DNA of 6,407 nucleotides from assembly GCA_026786335.1 (NCBI GenBank), contig JAJAYG010000198.1:1-6407 (forward strand), written 5' to 3'. The notes under the pieces were generated by a model. It ran no database searches, was not told the DNA's origin, and saw only the letters and a list, made by a program, of their open reading frames with translations. This document shows positions 1 to 6,407 of this stretch, piece by piece. Position numbers and translations under genes: made by a program. Positions within the stretch are counted from its first letter, which is position 1, and every line of letters begins with the position of its first letter. This stretch comes from Chitinophagales bacterium. GTDB lineage: Bacteria > Bacteroidota > Bacteroidia > Chitinophagales > UBA10324.

Positions 1-357
1 CTGCACAACTACGGATGGTACTTTAAGCACTAGAAATTTATTTTCTAAAATAAAACTGTCACCTATTTTTTGAGTTGAACTTGAAGGCGGAAATGATCGC
101 CAATCTGCAGGCAATTCTTTTAATGAAATTTCTTTTACTGCTACCGTGTCGGTGAATTCAATGGTAACCAACACATAACTATCAGGTACATTTCCTAAAC
201 CCGTATGAACAGCAATTTCTGCCGTGCAAAGCGCGCGAGAATCGCTGGTGTAAATAACATAATTGCCTTTACTGTTCCAGCGACCGCCGCCTTTTGCGGC
301 TCCTTTTCCCGAATGGTCATCCTTGTATTTTGATTTGGTAAGGCGATAAACAATCAT
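1..357 (-). CDS. RES-domain toxin (NAD+-degrading), 3' end cut by window edge
   Basis: Toxin of a RES-Xre toxin-antitoxin pair. Known family members (MbcT, Res, ParT) have an ADP-ribosyltransferase-like fold; most break down NAD+ and ParT modifies a metabolic enzyme. They act in the cytoplasm. I translated 119 codons with no stop. The start reads MIVYRLTKSKY, followed by the RES signature GGGRWNSKG (residues 23-31), YTSDSRALCTAEIAVH (36-51) and LKVPSVVV (111-118). The three residues that name the family are all present: Arg26, Glu47 and Ser115. Family members are usually about 150-160 residues, so roughly 30-40 C-terminal residues lie beyond position 1. The ATG at 357-355 overlaps the antitoxin's TGA stop as ATGA, which implies translational coupling in one operon, antitoxin first. 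The frame is intact and nothing suggests decay in the visible part. Family assignment is firm; the exact reaction and target are inferred from relatives. Confidence 0.93.
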   Translation of the reverse strand, partial: MIVYRLTKSKYKDDHSGKGAAKGGGRWNSKGNYVIYTSDSRALCTAEIAVHTGLGNVPDSYVLVTIEFTDTVAVKEISLKELPADWRSFPPSSSTQKIGDSFILENKFLVLKVPSVVVQ

Positions 358-785
358 GCAAGCACGCCTTGTTCAATGCGTAACAATTCATCTTTTAAAA
401 AATCAATACCGAAAGAATTTTCTAAAAGCTCTTTTGGTTTTCTGTTTCCGATAGCGCCGTTTTTTCTTTCAAGCCATGAAGCAAACTTTTCATTGGTACC
501 AAATACTTCAATGCCTAACTTATAAAGTAAAGTGATCTCCAAAATCTTTTCTGAAGTTACAGGATCAAAAGTTGTTTTTTCTTTTTTATACCGCTGCATC
601 GTTCGCTCAGACAAATGCAGAAATGTAGTCCACTCATTAATTGTAAACGGACTTTTGAGAGCAAGTGTGTTGAAAAGAGAATATTTGATTCCATGCTTTA
701 CAGCATTAAAAAGAAACAACGCATCTTTATTATTCGATGCGTAGTAAGTGATTGCAGCTTCATTAAGCACATTGTTTTCTTCCAT
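354..785 (-). CDS. Xre/MbcA/ParS family antitoxin (DUF2384)
   Basis: Antitoxin partner of the downstream RES toxin. In this family it binds the toxin, blocks its active site and represses the operon. From the chosen ATG it is 143 residues. An N-terminal helical region is followed by a Xre-like helix-turn-helix at about residues 47-69 (FTINEWTTFLHLSERTMQRY). The C-terminal toxin-binding domain spans about 87-143 and carries the hallmarks VFGTNEKFASWL, a KPKELL segment and a terminal LLRIEQGVLA. A TTG codon at 806 would add seven residues, but it lies inside the best candidate -7 promoter box, so translation probably begins at the ATG at 785-783. No Shine-Dalgarno is visible; a T7 run sits just before the ATG. 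The stop overlaps the toxin start by four bases. Autoregulation through the inverted repeat upstream is likely but inferred. Confidence 0.93.
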   Translation of the reverse strand: MEENNVLNEAAITYYASNNKDALFLFNAVKHGIKYSLFNTLALKSPFTINEWTTFLHLSERTMQRYKKEKTTFDPVTSEKILEITLLYKLGIEVFGTNEKFASWLERKNGAIGNRKPKELLENSFGIDFLKDELLRIEQGVLA

Positions 786-803
786 AAAAAAATTCTTTGC
801 CTG

Positions 804-837
804 CAAATATAGTAACTTGTCGGATAATTAGCGACAA
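804..837 (-). promoter_or_regulatory. Candidate Bacteroidota-type promoter of the antitoxin-toxin operon
   Basis: On the minus strand TATATTTG (811-804) matches the Bacteroidota -7 consensus TAnnTTTG exactly. A TTG at 837-835, 23 bases upstream, could serve as the -33 element, although this spacing is on the long side. Transcription would start a few bases downstream, leaving a leader of under 20 bases before the ATG at 785. This is a pattern match, not a mapped start. Confidence 0.6.
817..837. promoter_or_regulatory. Inverted repeat, possible antitoxin operator
   Basis: TTGTCG (817-822) and CGACAA (832-837) form a perfect 6-bp inverted repeat around a 9-bp AT-rich centre. A third, one-mismatch half-site, TTGGCG (838-843), abuts the second arm. 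The repeat lies between and over the candidate -33 and -7 elements of the toxin-antitoxin promoter, where a repressor would block RNA polymerase. Binding by the Xre antitoxin or its toxin complex is inferred from how this family is regulated. Confidence 0.5.
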
Positions 838-886
838 TTGGCGGAAAATGTTTTTACGAAAATTTTGTAATAAAATGCGAATCGAA

Positions 887-3412
887 TTATTGTGCCTTCA
901 TAAATTTCTTTACCACCGTCTTATTTTCACTTTTCAATTCAAGAAAATAGACTCCGGCAGCAAATGAAGAAACATTAATTTTTTCACCTTGTCTTGGGTT
1001 AAGAAAAGTACCATTAGTGGATTGCTTTTGAAAAATAACTTTGTTATTTACATCAACAATTTTTAAAGAAAAATTTTTTTCGCTGCTCCTAATATTTACT
1101 TCATCGGTGCAAGGGTTAGGGAAAACTTCGGCATATAATTCCTGATTTAAAACTTGCGGAACGCCCACGTTCAATGAGTCAAGCGTTGCAGTCCAAATTC
1201 CTCTTCCGTGTGTGTATACAAAAAGCCTTCTGTCACTTGCTCTTATTTTTGCCTGATAGCAAACAACATTCGGGATGCCATCAATTTTTTGCCAATGATT
1301 TCCTGCATCGTCGCTAACGTATAAACCATAATCGGTTCCTGCCACAAAAAAATCATCGGGCTTTGCAGGATCAACATCAACGTAGTTAACTGTTAAACCT
1401 GCAGGCAGATCGCCGCTGATGGAAGTCCATGTTGGAGTACTGGTTTTTGCGTTGGTTACTTTCCATAATCTTGGTTCAAAACTATAGTTTGAATATGAAA
1501 CATAGCAAATGCTGTTATCATTCGGGTGAACAGTAATGTTAGAAGTGAAATCTGATTTAATACTTTCAGGAAGTGTTAAAGAAAGATTTGTTTCATCACC
1601 AGGAAAAGAATTGTAAGCATCATCAATTCTGTAGAACATTGCAGACTGCCCGCCTATATAAACTGTTGGGCTGAACTCTCTTGAAATCCCGATTGCGTAC
1701 GGCGCTAATCCGTTAATTGCATTCATAGCCGGCGACCATGAATAGCCACCGTCTAATGTTTGCCACATTCTTTTATAAGTGATAAATCCAAGATAATCGC
1801 CATTCACCAAATTAATTTCAAAAGGATTAATAAACCAGGCACCTTCATCAATTTCATTATCTCCGTTTGCATCCAGTTCATTCAGCACACTGTTAAAAGT
1901 AGGGCTTACCACATCTGCATCCTCTGAACGGCTGATAATTCCATTTTGGTATGACACGTAGCTTACGTTACTATATTGCTGATTCACCTGGCAGTAAGCG
2001 CCATCACCACCGAATATGCCGGTGAAATTTCCGTTTCCGTCTTTGCAGGAATGAGTTCCATTATCCTGAGAACCTGCATAAGCATTTTTTCCGCTGGGGA
2101 AATAGCAACCGGCATAATATTGAATCGTGTGATAACCGGCACTAATGTATGTGCTTGTATAAGACATTTGTGTTGTATTGAATTTATATAATCCGCCATC
2201 TTCACCCAAATAAAATTGAGTGGGATCATCAGGATTAAATACGAGTGCATGATGGTCGGGGTGAAGATTCAAACAGATTTTCCAGATTGTTCCACCATCA
2301 ATTGTATAAACAAGATCTCCGATACCAAAAACAACAAACTTTGAATCATCAGGTTTTACTACCATCGTCATTGAGTAATTACTCTGTGTCATGTAGTATG
2401 CATAATCTACGCTCGGGTTGCTGATCTTGTTCCATGTTTGACCAAAATCTGTTGTTTTATAAAATCCCATAAGCCCATTGTAGGTATCATTTTCGAATGA
2501 TGCATAAATGACAGTTGTGTCGCTTGGCGCAATTGCTAATTCTATTCTGTGAAAACTGCCACCCGGCAAGCCATTTAAAATTTTAGTGAACGTGCCTGAA
2601 TCGCCAGAAGCAGAATAGAAAATTCCCACACTTTCCACGCCTACCCAAATGCCTCCGGTGGGAGTAATTTCAAAATCCCGAATTGGCCCTCCGGTTTCTA
2701 ACACCCTGTAAATGGAATCACCAAAATTGTCTGACCGATATAATCCAAAGTAACTTGAAGAAATATAAACTCTTCCCGACTGTGCGATTGATGCTTCAAT
2801 ACGGTGAACATAATCGAATTCGCTACCATCGGTTGAAGGAAGCTGTGAGAAAGTAATACCATGATCCATACTACGATAAACACCATTACCTGGAATACCT
2901 TCTGAATTGCCTGACCATTCACCCGTTGCTGCATAAATTACATCATGATTGAAATGATCTTGAGTAAGATTAGTAATGGAAAGGCTACTCATTGCATCAT
3001 CCACAGATGCCCAGCTTGTGCCTGCAGTTGCCGAATGCCAAATTCCACCGCTCACACTGCCTGCGAAAATACTTTGTGAATTATCTTTATCAATTAAGAT
3101 TGCTCTGGTTCTTCCTCCATAGTTTTTGGGTCCGAGTTCTTCAATATTAAAAAGGGATGTTGTTCTCAATGAAGCGTTCTCTTGCTGTTTGCGAATAGTT
3201 TCATAGGGAAGGCGATGAATTTTTCCGTCCTTGTCTTTTTTCATTTCATACCATTGAGCAAGCCAACCGGGGTCAGTTGAATTTTCTTTTTCACCGTCTG
3301 CTGAATTCCAGATTGCGCTCCATGATTCTTTTTGCAGAAATGAAATGTTTTGTGCCATTAAAATATTTGATATAGCGAGGATAAGCGCAAAGAGGAGAAC
3401 TTTTTTTTTCAT
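887..3412 (-). CDS. Secreted Asp-box beta-propeller protein with T9SS C-terminal sorting domain
   Basis: A large exported protein of 841 residues from the chosen ATG; substrate or partner unknown. Residues 1-20 (MKKKVLLFALILAISNILMA) are a typical signal peptide. An ATG 14 codons upstream would bury it, and a candidate promoter lies inside that extension, so the start at 3412-3410 is preferred. The body is a sortilin/BNR-like propeller. Asp-box motifs (S/TxDxGxTW type) recur at about residues 127 (SATAGTSW), 181 (SMDHGITF), 320 (TTDFGQTW), 370 (TIDGGTIW), 552 (TLDGGYSW) and 700 (SDDAGNHW). The last blade ends in YTHGRGIW near 733-740, a motif common in such propellers. An acidic loop, DANGDNEIDEGA (514-525), resembles a calcium-binding loop. 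The last 80 or so residues (from about 760) are a type A T9SS domain: FPNP, a short beta-sandwich, GVYFLEL and a basic KKFMKAQ end. The protein is therefore expected to cross the outer membrane and be released or anchored at the surface. It is not clearly an enzyme; a glycan-binding or adhesive role is possible. Confidence 0.93.
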   Translation of the reverse strand: MKKKVLLFALILAISNILMAQNISFLQKESWSAIWNSADGEKENSTDPGWLAQWYEMKKDKDGKIHRLPYETIRKQQENASLRTTSLFNIEELGPKNYGGRTRAILIDKDNSQSIFAGSVSGGIWHSATAGTSWASVDDAMSSLSITNLTQDHFNHDVIYAATGEWSGNSEGIPGNGVYRSMDHGITFSQLPSTDGSEFDYVHRIEASIAQSGRVYISSSYFGLYRSDNFGDSIYRVLETGGPIRDFEITPTGGIWVGVESVGIFYSASGDSGTFTKILNGLPGGSFHRIELAIAPSDTTVIYASFENDTYNGLMGFYKTTDFGQTWNKISNPSVDYAYYMTQSNYSMTMVVKPDDSKFVVFGIGDLVYTIDGGTIWKICLNLHPDHHALVFNPDDPTQFYLGEDGGLYKFNTTQMSYTSTYISAGYHTIQYYAGCYFPSGKNAYAGSQDNGTHSCKDGNGNFTGIFGGDGAYCQVNQQYSNVSYVSYQNGIISRSEDADVVSPTFNSVLNELDANGDNEIDEGAWFINPFEINLVNGDYLGFITYKRMWQTLDGGYSWSPAMNAINGLAPYAIGISREFSPTVYIGGQSAMFYRIDDAYNSFPGDETNLSLTLPESIKSDFTSNITVHPNDNSICYVSYSNYSFEPRLWKVTNAKTSTPTWTSISGDLPAGLTVNYVDVDPAKPDDFFVAGTDYGLYVSDDAGNHWQKIDGIPNVVCYQAKIRASDRRLFVYTHGRGIWTATLDSLNVGVPQVLNQELYAEVFPNPCTDEVNIRSSEKNFSLKIVDVNNKVIFQKQSTNGTFLNPRQGEKINVSSFAAGVYFLELKSENKTVVKKFMKAQ

Positions 3413-3431
3413 ATAAAGGAGAATGTTGTTG

Positions 3432-3463
3432 CGAAGATAGTTTGAATACAGCATACCATGAAA
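3432..3463 (-). promoter_or_regulatory. Candidate promoter of the propeller-protein gene
   Basis: Minus-strand TATCTTCG (3439-3432) is a one-base variant of the -7 consensus TAnnTTTG. TTTC (3463-3460) lies 20 bases upstream as a possible -33 element. The predicted leader to the ATG at 3412 is about 19 bases. The site overlaps the longer upstream reading-frame extension, which argues against that earlier start. Confidence 0.45.
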
Positions 3464-3524
3464 GATGGAATTGACTGCTCAGGTTTAAATTTTTATTAAA
3501 GCAAATAAAGAATCGTGAACGTTA

Positions 3525-3554
3525 TTTATTCCCCCAACACTTTAACTACTTTTA
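3525..3554 (+). promoter_or_regulatory. Candidate promoter of the GT2 gene
   Basis: TACTTTTA (3547-3554) differs from TAnnTTTG only in the last base. TTTA (3525-3528) lies 18 bases upstream as a possible -33 element. The predicted leader before the ATG at 3584 is under 30 bases. In AT-rich DNA such matches occur by chance, so support is moderate. Confidence 0.4.
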
Positions 3555-3583
3555 TCTCCATCATAAATTATTTTCAAACCCAA

Positions 3584-4306
3584 ATGAATTCCAATAAAAA
3601 GCTTTCCATAATTATACCCGCCTATAATGAAGGCAGAACCATTCACCGCATTCTTGATAAAATAAAAGAGGTTGAATTAATTGATGGGGTACAAAAGGAA
3701 TTGATCATTGTTAATGACTGCTCAAAAGATGAAACCGAATCTTCAATTCAAAAATATATTTCAGACAATCCTTCATTAGAAATTAAATATTTTAAGCACG
3801 AAATAAATTCGGGTAAAGGAGCAGCATTGCATACAGGTATTTCAAAAGCAACCGGAGATTACGTGGTAATACAAGATGCAGATCTTGAATATGATCCGCA
3901 GGAGTACAATATTTTATTGCAACCAATTCTTAATGATTTTGCCGATGTTGTTTTTGGTTCTCGCTTTATGGGAGGCAAGCCGCACCGGCTACTTTTTTAC
4001 TGGCATTCCATAGGTAACAAAATGCTGACTGCATTGTGCAACATGTTCAGTAATCTTAACATGACCGATATGGAAACGTGTTACAAACTTTTTAAAAGAG
4101 AGATCATTCAATCTCTTCCTCTAAAAGAAAAACGGTTTGGTTTTGAACCCGAAGTCACTATAAAAGTTTCGCGGGTACCTGATGTAAGAATTTATGAGGT
4201 TGGTATTTCATACTACGGGCGCACTTACGCCGAAGGGAAAAAGATTGGTTGGAAGGACGGGCTTCGCGCAGTGTATTGTATTTTCAGGTATGGATTGTTT
4301 GATTGA
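3584..4306 (+). CDS. Family 2 glycosyltransferase, DPM1-like (polyprenyl-phosphate sugar transferase)
   Basis: Cytoplasmic-face glycosyltransferase, 240 residues from the chosen ATG, probably moving a hexose from a nucleotide sugar to polyprenyl phosphate. GT-A fold motifs are in order: IIIPAYNE (9-16), VNDCSKDET (43-51, nucleotide binding), NSGKGAAL (75-82), and [10 protein letters not shown] (96-105) with the metal-binding DAD at 98-100. The DPM/DPG-synthase-type tail follows: [11 protein letters not shown] (160-170), RFGFEPEVT (184-192) and [12 protein letters not shown] near 210-221. It has no C-terminal membrane helices, unlike GtrB or ArnC, so it resembles the single-domain DPM1 class. 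A GTG at 3515 would add 23 residues before the conserved fold and lies upstream of the candidate promoter; the ATG fits better. The next gene is 67 bases downstream on the same strand and encodes an enzyme of a class that uses lipid-linked sugars. The sugar cannot be told from sequence. Confidence 0.9.
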   Translation: MNSNKKLSIIIPAYNEGRTIHRILDKIKEVELIDGVQKELIIVNDCSKDETESSIQKYISDNPSLEIKYFKHEINSGKGAALHTGISKATGDYVVIQDADLEYDPQEYNILLQPILNDFADVVFGSRFMGGKPHRLLFYWHSIGNKMLTALCNMFSNLNMTDMETCYKLFKREIIQSLPLKEKRFGFEPEVTIKVSRVPDVRIYEVGISYYGRTYAEGKKIGWKDGLRAVYCIFRYGLFD

Positions 4307-4342
4307 AATATCACTATTCACTGTTGATTAACCTTGCGCATT

Positions 4343-4350
4343 TAATTTTA
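4343..4350 (+). promoter_or_regulatory. Weak candidate -7 element before the ArnT-like gene
   Basis: TAATTTTA differs from TAnnTTTG only in the last base, with TTG (4324-4326) 16 bases upstream. It would give a leader of about 20 bases before the TTG start. The gene may equally be read through from the glycosyltransferase upstream, since the gap is only 67 bases and no terminator hairpin is visible in it. Confidence 0.25.
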
Positions 4351-4373
4351 CAAACTTCCACATACACCTTCAA

Positions 4374-5999
4374 TTGATTCCCAAAAAAATAGCTGTCATT
4401 ATTTTTATCGCTGCAACAATCGATTATATTTTCGGATTGTTGGTAACGGTTATGGATGTTGATGCTGCTCAATATGCAAGCATGAGCAGGGAGATGTTCG
4501 TGAATAGCCATTTCTTTCAAGTGCTGAATAACGGTGAAAATTACCTTGACAAGCCGCCATTAATTTTTTGGATTACTTCTCTGTCATTTAAAATATTCGG
4601 TGTATCGGGATTTGCTTATAAGTTGCCATCATTTCTTTTTACGCTCATTGGAGTATACTCAACTTTTAAACTTGCAAAGTTTTTATACAATGAAAATGTG
4701 GGATGGATTGCTTCCTTGATTCTCTATACCTGTCAGGCATTTTTTCTTTTCAATAACGATGTGAGAACAGATACGGTGCTTACCGCATGCGTAATTTTTT
4801 CTTGCTGGCAATTAATTTTATTTTCTGAAAATAAAAACTTTATAAACCTTGCACTTGGTTTTGCGGGTATTGCATTTGCTATGCTTGCAAAGGGCCCCAT
4901 TGGTGCTGTGGTTCCTGCTTCGGCATTGTTTGCACAATTTATTTTTAAACGAAACTGGAAAGCATTTTTTCATTGGCAATGGTTTGCCGGTATTATCATC
5001 ACCTTGATTTTGTTGCTGCCAATGGTGATTGGCTTATACAATCAATATGGAATTGAAGGCCCAAAATTTTTTTTCTGGACACAAAGTTTTGGAAGAATAA
5101 CAGGTGAAAATGTTTGGAAGAATGAAACAGGCTATTTCTACTTCACCCATGTTTTCTTATGGGCATTTTTACCATGGAGCTTGGTTGCTGTAATTGCTTT
5201 GATCAAATACTTTATTGAGCTTTTCAAAAAAAGATTTAAGCCCGATTCTTTGAGTGAAGTTTATACCATCGGTGGGTTTTTGTTGCCATTAATTGCACTT
5301 TCACTTTCTCACTATAAGTTGCCGCACTATGTGTTTGTAGTGTTTCCGCTTTGCGCAATTTTTACGGCAGCATTTCTTGAGCGAAAAATTGCAGATGAAA
5401 AAAAATCAAAAGCATGGCTGGTTTATTTGCAGGCATTTGTTTCATTTGCAATGCTCTCTTCAATTGCTATTATAATTTCCATGTGGTTTACCAATGCAAA
5501 TATTTTGCTTTGGATCATTTTATGTGCTTCCGTTTTGTTCGTATTGTATTTGATTTTTAAGGGAAAGAATAAAGCTCAAAAAATAGTATACCCCTCATTT
5601 ATTGCCGCTCTTACTGTAAACCTGATTTTGAATGCTCATGTCTATCCATCATTATTGAATTACCAATCAGGATCACAATTGGCAACTAAAGCAAATGCAG
5701 AAAAAATTAATGAACCTTTTTTTTACTATGGAAATTACCAATCTTATGCATTCGGCTTTTATGCTCAAAGAGTAATGCGGAATATTGGGATTGAAGAAAT
5801 AAGAAAATATAAAAGTGAAGGAAAATCTATTTGGGTAGTAGGTGATGAGGAAGTATTAAAGATGGCAGAGCGCAATCATCTTAAAATTCAGAAAATATAT
5901 TTTGCAGATGATTATCACATTACAACGCTTACTCTTAAATTTCTGGATCCCCAATCGAGACCTCAAACATTGAGAAAAATCTACTTGATTCAAATCTGA
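4374..5999 (+). CDS. ArnT/PMT-like membrane glycosyltransferase (GT39/GT83 superfamily)
   Basis: Integral membrane GT-C glycosyltransferase of 541 residues, expected to transfer a sugar from a polyprenyl-phosphate donor to an acceptor (lipid A, glycan or protein) on the periplasmic side. The first helix (about 5-27) is followed by the catalytic first-loop motif MDVDAAQYASMSREM (27-41), with acidic D28 and D30. YLDKPPLIFW (57-66) matches ArnT's YxxKPP motif, and AKGPIG (172-177) and SHYKLPHYVFVVFP (312-325) are further family marks. I estimate 11-13 transmembrane helices up to about residue 420. A soluble tail of about 115 residues follows, probably periplasmic. The start is TTG: the frame has a stop at 4329-4331 and no ATG or GTG before 4374, and the first ATG (residue 27) would remove helix 1. 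The GT2 gene upstream is a good candidate donor-maker. Calling it arnT would be too specific, because no aminoarabinose genes are in view. Confidence 0.9.
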   Translation: MIPKKIAVIIFIAATIDYIFGLLVTVMDVDAAQYASMSREMFVNSHFFQVLNNGENYLDKPPLIFWITSLSFKIFGVSGFAYKLPSFLFTLIGVYSTFKLAKFLYNENVGWIASLILYTCQAFFLFNNDVRTDTVLTACVIFSCWQLILFSENKNFINLALGFAGIAFAMLAKGPIGAVVPASALFAQFIFKRNWKAFFHWQWFAGIIITLILLLPMVIGLYNQYGIEGPKFFFWTQSFGRITGENVWKNETGYFYFTHVFLWAFLPWSLVAVIALIKYFIELFKKRFKPDSLSEVYTIGGFLLPLIALSLSHYKLPHYVFVVFPLCAIFTAAFLERKIADEKKSKAWLVYLQAFVSFAMLSSIAIIISMWFTNANILLWIILCASVLFVLYLIFKGKNKAQKIVYPSFIAALTVNLILNAHVYPSLLNYQSGSQLATKANAEKINEPFFYYGNYQSYAFGFYAQRVMRNIGIEEIRKYKSEGKSIWVVGDEEVLKMAERNHLKIQKIYFADDYHITTLTLKFLDPQSRPQTLRKIYLIQI

Positions 6000-6014
6000 T
6001 AGAGAATTTATTGC

Positions 6015-6407
6015 TTAATCGAAATACATTTCTTCAATCAGCGATTTGTATCTTTCAACAATTACTTTTCTCTTCAATTTCATTGTTGGGGTTAGTTGTC
6101 CTCCTTGCACGGTCCATTCTTCAGGTACCAGATGAAAACGCTTGATTTGTTCTGTATGCCCAAGGTGTTTGTTTTTATCATTCACTAATTCCTGGTAACG
6201 TGCAATTATTTTCGGATTCTTCAGCACTTCGGTATTTGAAACAAACGGAACCTGATGCTGATCGCACCACGATTTTAAATGCTGGAAGGATGGAACTATC
6301 AAAGCAGAAACAAATTTCTTTGCATCACCTATTACCATCATTTGCTCAACAAGAAACGATTCTTTAAAAGTATTTTCTATCGGTTGTGGAGCAACATATT
6401 TGCCGCC
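6015..6407 (-). CDS. Long-chain acyl-CoA synthetase (AMP-forming), C-terminal part; 5' end outside window
   Basis: The last 130 residues of an adenylate-forming fatty acid-CoA ligase, which activates long-chain fatty acids through an acyl-AMP intermediate. The frame is open to the window edge: reading in from 6407 gives GGKYVAPQPIENTF, the motif characteristic of the long-chain (COG1022-like) branch. A segment VIGDAKKFVSALIVP follows. Near the end, QLTPTMKLKRKVI contains the lysine-rich motif that carries the family's catalytic C-terminal lysine, and the protein closes with YKSLIEEMYFD. Full-length relatives are about 590-600 residues, so most of the gene lies to the right. An internal ATG pair near 6341 is not the start, since homologous sequence continues upstream of it. 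The gene converges on the ArnT-like gene with only 15 bases between stop codons and no visible terminator. Confidence 0.93.
   Translation of the reverse strand, partial: GGKYVAPQPIENTFKESFLVEQMMVIGDAKKFVSALIVPSFQHLKSWCDQHQVPFVSNTEVLKNPKIIARYQELVNDKNKHLGHTEQIKRFHLVPEEWTVQGGQLTPTMKLKRKVIVERYKSLIEEMYFD

Noticed and set aside
532..812. Plus-strand frames opposite the antitoxin gene
   Set aside because: They have no recognisable domain and lie opposite a well-supported gene; they are shadows of it.
854..870. Palindrome-like TTAC...GTAA around AAAATTTT downstream of the propeller gene, as a terminator
   Set aside because: The stem is almost all A-T, has a mismatch on the minus strand, and is not followed by a clean T run in the direction of the propeller transcript. 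It is no better than chance in AT-rich DNA.
1976..2934. Short frames on both strands inside the propeller gene
   Set aside because: They overlap a 2.5-kb gene with clear domains and show no conserved motifs or start signals of their own.
4314..4520. 68-codon minus-strand frame overlapping the start of the ArnT-like gene
   Set aside because: It overlaps conserved coding sequence for the first helix and catalytic loop, and its product resembles nothing I recognise.
5067..5074. T8 run inside the ArnT-like gene as a phase-variation tract
   Set aside because: It encodes a phenylalanine-rich stretch usual in membrane proteins of AT-rich genomes, and the frame is intact on both sides.
5996..6043. 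CTGAT...ATCAG arms spanning the convergent stop codons, as a bidirectional terminator
   Set aside because: Only five bases pair cleanly, the loop is over 30 bases and the second arm lies inside the acyl-CoA synthetase gene.

Overview
The window looks like a chromosomal segment of a Bacteroidota bacterium, probably outside the gut Bacteroidales, though the sequence does not fix the order. Four things point there. One gene ends in a type IX secretion (T9SS) sorting domain. Candidate promoters have the Bacteroidota -7 form TAnnTTTG or close variants. No gene has a convincing Shine-Dalgarno sequence. The DNA is AT-rich with short intergenic gaps.

Layout. At 1-785 on the minus strand is a toxin-antitoxin operon of the RES-Xre (MbcT-MbcA / ParT-ParS) type: an Xre/DUF2384 antitoxin followed, with an ATGA overlap, by a RES-domain NAD+-consuming toxin that runs off the left edge. 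Its control region (804-843) has a good promoter and an inverted repeat that could be the autoregulatory operator. At 887-3412 on the minus strand is a large secreted Asp-box beta-propeller protein with a signal peptide and a T9SS C-terminal domain. A 171-bp divergent intergenic region (3413-3583) separates it from two plus-strand genes: a DPM1-like family 2 glycosyltransferase (3584-4306) and an ArnT/PMT-like membrane glycosyltransferase (4374-5999). At the right edge, convergent on the minus strand, is the 3' end of a long-chain acyl-CoA synthetase gene (6015-6407).

Functional reading. The two glycosyltransferases make a plausible two-step pathway: the GT2 enzyme loads a sugar onto a polyprenyl phosphate, and the ArnT-like enzyme moves that sugar onto an acceptor outside the inner membrane. 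The secreted propeller protein and the acyl-CoA synthetase have no clear link to this pair beyond proximity. The toxin-antitoxin pair is a self-contained module with its own promoter.

For four genes the longest possible reading frame starts too early or at a non-ATG codon. Starts here were chosen from signal peptide position, family alignment from memory and the candidate promoters. I see no RNA genes, CRISPR array, insertion sequence or tRNA, and no stretch over 300 bases without a gene. The only known-type defence or stress system seen is the RES-Xre pair; nothing in the window clearly represents an undescribed system.
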